The notes under the pieces: generated by a model
What the model saw: the letters and a program-made list of their open reading frames with translations, nothing else
The model's database searches: none
What the model was told of the DNA's origin: nothing
Translations under genes and position numbers: made by a program
Part shown: positions 5,832 to 9,316 of the stretch, one piece after another
Layout: every line of letters starts with the position of its first letter
How positions within the stretch are numbered: position 1 is the first letter of the stretch
Source: Gammaproteobacteria bacterium
GTDB lineage: Bacteria; Pseudomonadota; Gammaproteobacteria; SZUA-152
Direction of reading: 5' to 3'
Length of the DNA stretch: 9,316 bases
NCBI GenBank assembly: GCA_030599435.1
Contig: JAUVNZ010000042.1
Coordinates: 1 to 9,316, forward strand

Positions 5832-6929
5832 CTACAGATTTAGCTTGTACTTACCATCAATACCCGTCAGTCGATACACCATAACACCGTGCCCAAAACC
5901 TTTTGGGTGTAACTCACGCTTGCCATCCACCCACACTTTCAGACCACCCCCCATAAATGTGGCCTCGGAAATAAGAATTTCACCACCTTCAGCATTAGCC
6001 TCAATGGAAGCGGTCAAATTCACCTCCTGTCCAATCACGCTAAAGCTCGCATGTTTGTCTGAGCCCACGTTGCCGACCATGGCCTCCCCCGTATTTACAC
6101 CAATGCCGATTTGAATTTCTGGCAGACGGTTTTCCTTGTTTCGTTTATTTACTTCGGGAATCGCTAATTGCATCGCCAACGCACAGGCTAATGCGCGTTC
6201 AGTATCATCCTCACGCACACTAGGTATACCGAATGTCACTAGCATTTCATCACCCATAATTTTATCAATGCTGCCCCGGTACTCTTCTACTACGTCAATC
6301 ATGACATTGTAAAAATTGTTCAGCATATCCACGATTTTTTCTGGTGACTGGCGCTCCGAAACTTCGGAAAAATTACGAATGTCTGCGAATAACATCGACA
6401 CTTCCTGCAATTCGCTACCAATTTTACTGGCCTTGGGAGAAGACACCAGGTTACGAACCACGCCTTCGTTCATATAACGACCAAACAGGTTCAGTAGCAA
6501 CTTGTTACGGCGTTTGGCATCTTCGGAAAGGGCGGCGATTTTTTTATGTGCCAACCCAATGTCTAGCTGGGTTTTTACACGAGCCTGGAGAACCTTGGTA
6601 TCAATGGGTTTGGTGACATAATCGTTGGCGCCGATTTCGAGCAATTCGACAACTTTTTCATTATCGTCCAGAGCCGAAACCATAATGACCGGCAATGCAG
6701 ACATGGAATACATGTGTCGAATGGCTTTGAGAACTTCTACCCCATCAATGTCGGGCATCATGATGTCCAGCAATACCAGATCAAACTGGGTTATTTCAAT
6801 CTTACTCAACGCCTCCCTGCCACCTTCGGCCAGGGTCACCTTATGTCCCTTACGGGTCACAATGCGTTCGATAACACCCCTGTTCAGAGCATTATCATCA
6901 ACTGCCAGAATGTGGCACTGTTTTGCCAT
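5832..6929 (-). CDS. Response regulator with C-terminal class III adenylate/guanylate cyclase domain
   Basis: This 365-residue cytosolic protein joins a receiver domain (about 5-122) through a helical linker (about 123-170) to a class III cyclase homology domain (about 172-330). The receiver looks competent: acidic pair Asp11-Asp12, phospho-acceptor Asp55 in LLDIMMPD, Ser85 and Lys107 before Pro. The cyclase keeps both metal-binding aspartates, Asp183 in FADIRNFS and Asp227 in IMGDEMLVTFG, and Lys223 at the base-recognition position. In SFSVIGQEVNLTASIEA, Ser297 replaces the usual Asp/Thr of adenylate cyclases, Asn304 is present, and Ser308 replaces the transition-state Arg. Activity may be reduced or lost. 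No DNA-binding domain is present and no histidine kinase lies nearby. The ATG at 6929 has a weak upstream AGAG. The gene follows rlmKL by 93 bases with no clear terminator between. Confidence 0.9.
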   Translation of the reverse strand: MAKQCHILAVDDNALNRGVIERIVTRKGHKVTLAEGGREALSKIEITQFDLVLLDIMMPDIDGVEVLKAIRHMYSMSALPVIMVSALDDNEKVVELLEIGANDYVTKPIDTKVLQARVKTQLDIGLAHKKIAALSEDAKRRNKLLLNLFGRYMNEGVVRNLVSSPKASKIGSELQEVSMLFADIRNFSEVSERQSPEKIVDMLNNFYNVMIDVVEEYRGSIDKIMGDEMLVTFGIPSVREDDTERALACALAMQLAIPEVNKRNKENRLPEIQIGIGVNTGEAMVGNVGSDKHASFSVIGQEVNLTASIEANAEGGEILISEATFMGGGLKVWVDGKRELHPKGFGHGVMVYRLTGIDGKYKLNL

Positions 6930-7022
6930 AACGTTATCTCTAAGCTGAAATTGTCATTTTTGCGAAATATCGACGGAACACAGATAAGTATCGACAATCG
7001 TAGGATTTTTTTTAGCTCCACA

Positions 7023-9254
7023 TCAAAAGAAAACCTGCAAAAGAGACAATTCAGGCCTGAGGAGTAATTTTCCAGCACCTATCTTCCAGCAAGAGTGGAT
7101 TTTGGCCTTGCGCTCAAAATCCCGAGGAATTGTTTGTGAGGTAATATCTTCAACAGCCAATCCCTTCATGCCTTCTATATCCATTTTGAAGCGGCGAAAA
7201 TTATTGGAAAAAATCAGGATACCGCCCGGCTCCAGTAAGGCTGCTGTTTTTTGCAGCAGCTCCACATGGTCACGCTGGATGTCAAAATTGCCCTCCATAC
7301 GCTTTGAATTGGAGAAAGTGGGAGGATCGAGAAATATAAGACCAAATTTCAAGCCTCTGAGCAGGGCCTTATCGATCCACATCAGGCAGTCAGTTTGTTC
7401 GAATTGGTGTTTTTCCCCCCGCTGGCCATTGAGTGCCATATTGCGTTTGGCGATATCCAGGTAGGTTCGCGACATATCTACCGTGGTGGTTGCTGTAGCC
7501 CCCCCAAGCGCTGCGTGCACAGTCGCCACCCCCGTGTAAGCAAAAAGGTTTAAGAAGCTGCGACCCTCGGCCAACTTGCCGATCATCTGGCGCGTGAGGC
7601 GATGGTCGAGAAATAGACCGGTGTCCAGATAATCCTCAAAATTGACCCAAAGCCGGCACGGGCCCTCCCGCACCTCGTGAAAATTACGTGTGCTGTGCTG
7701 TTTTTCATATTGGCTGGTGCCACGCTGACGTTCACGAACCTTGAAAATCACCCGCTCCTCGGGCAACTCAAACACTTCGGGCAATACCGCTTTAACCTGC
7801 TCGCGACGTGATCGCACCTTGTGTGGATCCACCGTGGCCGGCGCGGCGTACTCCTGCACCACCACCCAGTTTTCCTCCCTTTGTTCAGCATCGGGCTGGG
7901 TACTGTTTGCAACGGTCTCATACACATCCACCGCAAAGGCATATTCCGGCATATCGGCATCGTAGCAGCGATAACAGCTAATGGATTCCTGCTTGCGCCA
8001 TTTGGCCAGCTGTTTGAGGTTCTTGCGTAGACGATTGGCAAACATCTCCGCACCGGGTTCCCGGGCACGATCCGCACGACCCTTCATAAACCAACGGTCA
8101 TCCAGTTCCAGCCGCAGCAGGATGCACTCCAGTGCGCCGTTGTAGAGTTTGTTGATATGTCGGGCACGAATACCGAGGCATTTGCCCAGCTCTGCATCGT
8201 TGGTAATGACCGAGGCTCGCCAACCCAAATACTGCTTTTTCAGGCAGTCACCCAATTCTTTATACAAAGGTTTGAGCTCATCAACCTCACCGAGACGCTC
8301 TCCGTAGGGCGGGTTCACCACCACCAGTCCAGGCTGTCCTTCTGGTGCAGGGGCACAATCCTTTATGGCGCGCTGGGAAAACTCTATATGGTCTTCCAGA
8401 CCAATACCGGCTGCATTGTCCTGAGCAATCTCAATCGCCTGACCACTGGCATCAAAACCCCTGATCACCGGCAACTTCTGCAGCCCTTTCACACGCCGCT
8501 TTTTGGCATTTTCCACCAGGCCAGCCCAGCAATCGACATCATGCTGCTTCCAGCCATTAAATCCCCAATAAGCACGCAGCAGACCCGGCGCAATATCCGC
8601 AGCGATCATGGCGGCCTCAATAGGTAATGTGCCAGAACCACACATGGGATCCACCAGAGCACCGCCCTGATCCGCAATCTCAGGCCAGCCTGCGCGCATG
8701 AGAATAGCTGCCGCCAGATTTTCCTTCAGCGGAGCACCCGCACCCTCGAGACGATAACCCCGCCGATGCAGGCTGTCGCCAGAAAGGTCAATATTCACCG
8801 TTGCCTTATCGCGATGAAGAAAAACATTCACCCTTAAATCCGGGGTCTGGCGGTCCACGGAAGGTCGTTCACCAGTCTCGTGGCGAAACTGGTCACAAAT
8901 GGCATCTTTCACCTTTTGAGCACCAAACTGACTGTGATTAATGGCTGATTGCACCGTGCTGAAATCCACCGCAAGTGTGCCATCAACAGCAAGATGCTCT
9001 GTCCAGTCGATAGCCAGCACACCGTTGTAAAGTTCGTCAGGATCGGCTGCTGGAAAACTTTTCACAGGTAACAGTACGCGATTAGCAATGCGTGACCACA
9101 AACACACCCGATAAGCCGTGGCCAGATCACTCTCAAAACTTACTCCGGCACGAGTCTCTTTGACATTGCTAGCGTCAAGCTGGCGCAACTCATTAGCCAG
9201 CAGACCTTCCATACCTTTTGGGGCTGTGGCGAAATAATGGTTTTGTTTGCTCAT
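7023..9254 (-). CDS. rlmKL: Bifunctional 23S rRNA methyltransferase RlmKL (G2445-N2 and G2069-N7)
   Basis: This 743-residue cytosolic enzyme carries two SAM-dependent methyltransferases that modify 23S rRNA during large-subunit assembly. A THUMP RNA-binding domain (about 45-155) precedes the RlmL half, which has the SAM motif DPMCGSGTLPIEAA (202-215) and catalytic motif NPPYGERLG (314-322). The RlmK half has FLNLFAYTGVATVHAALGGA (567-586) and DPPTFSNSKRM (643-653). E. coli RlmL has 702 residues. The extra length is spread out, including an end that runs about 18 residues past the usual IHxCW segment (719-723), finishing in SLLQVFF. The ATG at 9254 follows the family N-terminus (HYFATAPKGMEGLLANEL). 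No strong Shine-Dalgarno is visible, so the gene may be translated from a short leader. The cyclase gene downstream is probably unrelated in function. Confidence 0.96.
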   Translation of the reverse strand: MSKQNHYFATAPKGMEGLLANELRQLDASNVKETRAGVSFESDLATAYRVCLWSRIANRVLLPVKSFPAADPDELYNGVLAIDWTEHLAVDGTLAVDFSTVQSAINHSQFGAQKVKDAICDQFRHETGERPSVDRQTPDLRVNVFLHRDKATVNIDLSGDSLHRRGYRLEGAGAPLKENLAAAILMRAGWPEIADQGGALVDPMCGSGTLPIEAAMIAADIAPGLLRAYWGFNGWKQHDVDCWAGLVENAKKRRVKGLQKLPVIRGFDASGQAIEIAQDNAAGIGLEDHIEFSQRAIKDCAPAPEGQPGLVVVNPPYGERLGEVDELKPLYKELGDCLKKQYLGWRASVITNDAELGKCLGIRARHINKLYNGALECILLRLELDDRWFMKGRADRAREPGAEMFANRLRKNLKQLAKWRKQESISCYRCYDADMPEYAFAVDVYETVANSTQPDAEQREENWVVVQEYAAPATVDPHKVRSRREQVKAVLPEVFELPEERVIFKVRERQRGTSQYEKQHSTRNFHEVREGPCRLWVNFEDYLDTGLFLDHRLTRQMIGKLAEGRSFLNLFAYTGVATVHAALGGATATTTVDMSRTYLDIAKRNMALNGQRGEKHQFEQTDCLMWIDKALLRGLKFGLIFLDPPTFSNSKRMEGNFDIQRDHVELLQKTAALLEPGGILIFSNNFRRFKMDIEGMKGLAVEDITSQTIPRDFERKAKIHSCWKIGAGKLLLRPELSLLQVFF

Positions 9255-9316
9255 GGACTGGTCTATTTATAAATTAGTCTTCTAACAGATTTGTACAACT
9301 CTATTTCTACTCTTTA

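Noticed and set aside
8157..8627. 156-residue plus-strand open frame opposite rlmKL
   Set aside because: It lies across the conserved RlmL catalytic motif on the other strand and shows no domain of its own.
9255..9316. Promoter for rlmKL from TTGTAC and TATAAA-like boxes on the minus strand
   Set aside because: The boxes are not at an acceptable spacing; shifting the -10 to fix the spacing loses the match.

Overview
The window reads as ordinary gammaproteobacterial chromosome of moderate GC with AT-rich gene boundaries. The lineage call rests on a YcgL-family protein and on a fused two-domain RlmKL 23S rRNA methyltransferase, both typical of Gammaproteobacteria. I see no IS element, phage gene, CRISPR array, tRNA or rRNA.

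Left part (1-2424). A DAHP synthase enters from the left edge and lacks its 5' end. It converges on a minus-strand YbaK-type deacylase-domain gene. A 221-bp divergent spacer follows, then two plus-strand genes: a YcgL-family protein and a TauE/SafE (TSUP) membrane transporter.

Centre (2451-5357, minus strand). This is the least ordinary part. It looks like a four-gene operon, read from right to left: a long-form YeiH/UPF0324-type putative sulfate exporter with extra N-terminal membrane segments and a lysine-rich internal insertion; a 40-residue single-span membrane protein (3642-3764) with its own good ribosome binding site 15 bases after the exporter stop; a strong 13-bp GC-rich hairpin; a UspA-fold protein without the usual ATP-binding loop; and, overlapping it by 8 bases, an SRPBCC-like protein with a C-terminal membrane anchor. 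A 474-bp AT-rich region upstream carries three helically phased CTAGCT repeats next to a GCACA-N6-TGTGC dyad, which may be the operon's control region.

Right part (5832-9254, minus strand). A receiver domain fused to a class III nucleotide cyclase domain lies downstream of rlmKL. The receiver looks intact. The cyclase keeps both metal-binding aspartates but has Ser where the transition-state Arg is expected.

Inferred theme: the central operon joins an anion exporter to a small membrane subunit, a cytosolic stress-fold protein and a membrane-tethered ligand-binding-fold protein. The TSUP transporter that converges on it may also move sulfur oxyanions or sulfonates. No substrate can be proven from sequence. 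The candidate for something undescribed is the exporter, 40-residue protein, UspA and SRPBCC set. The other genes are mostly standard housekeeping.
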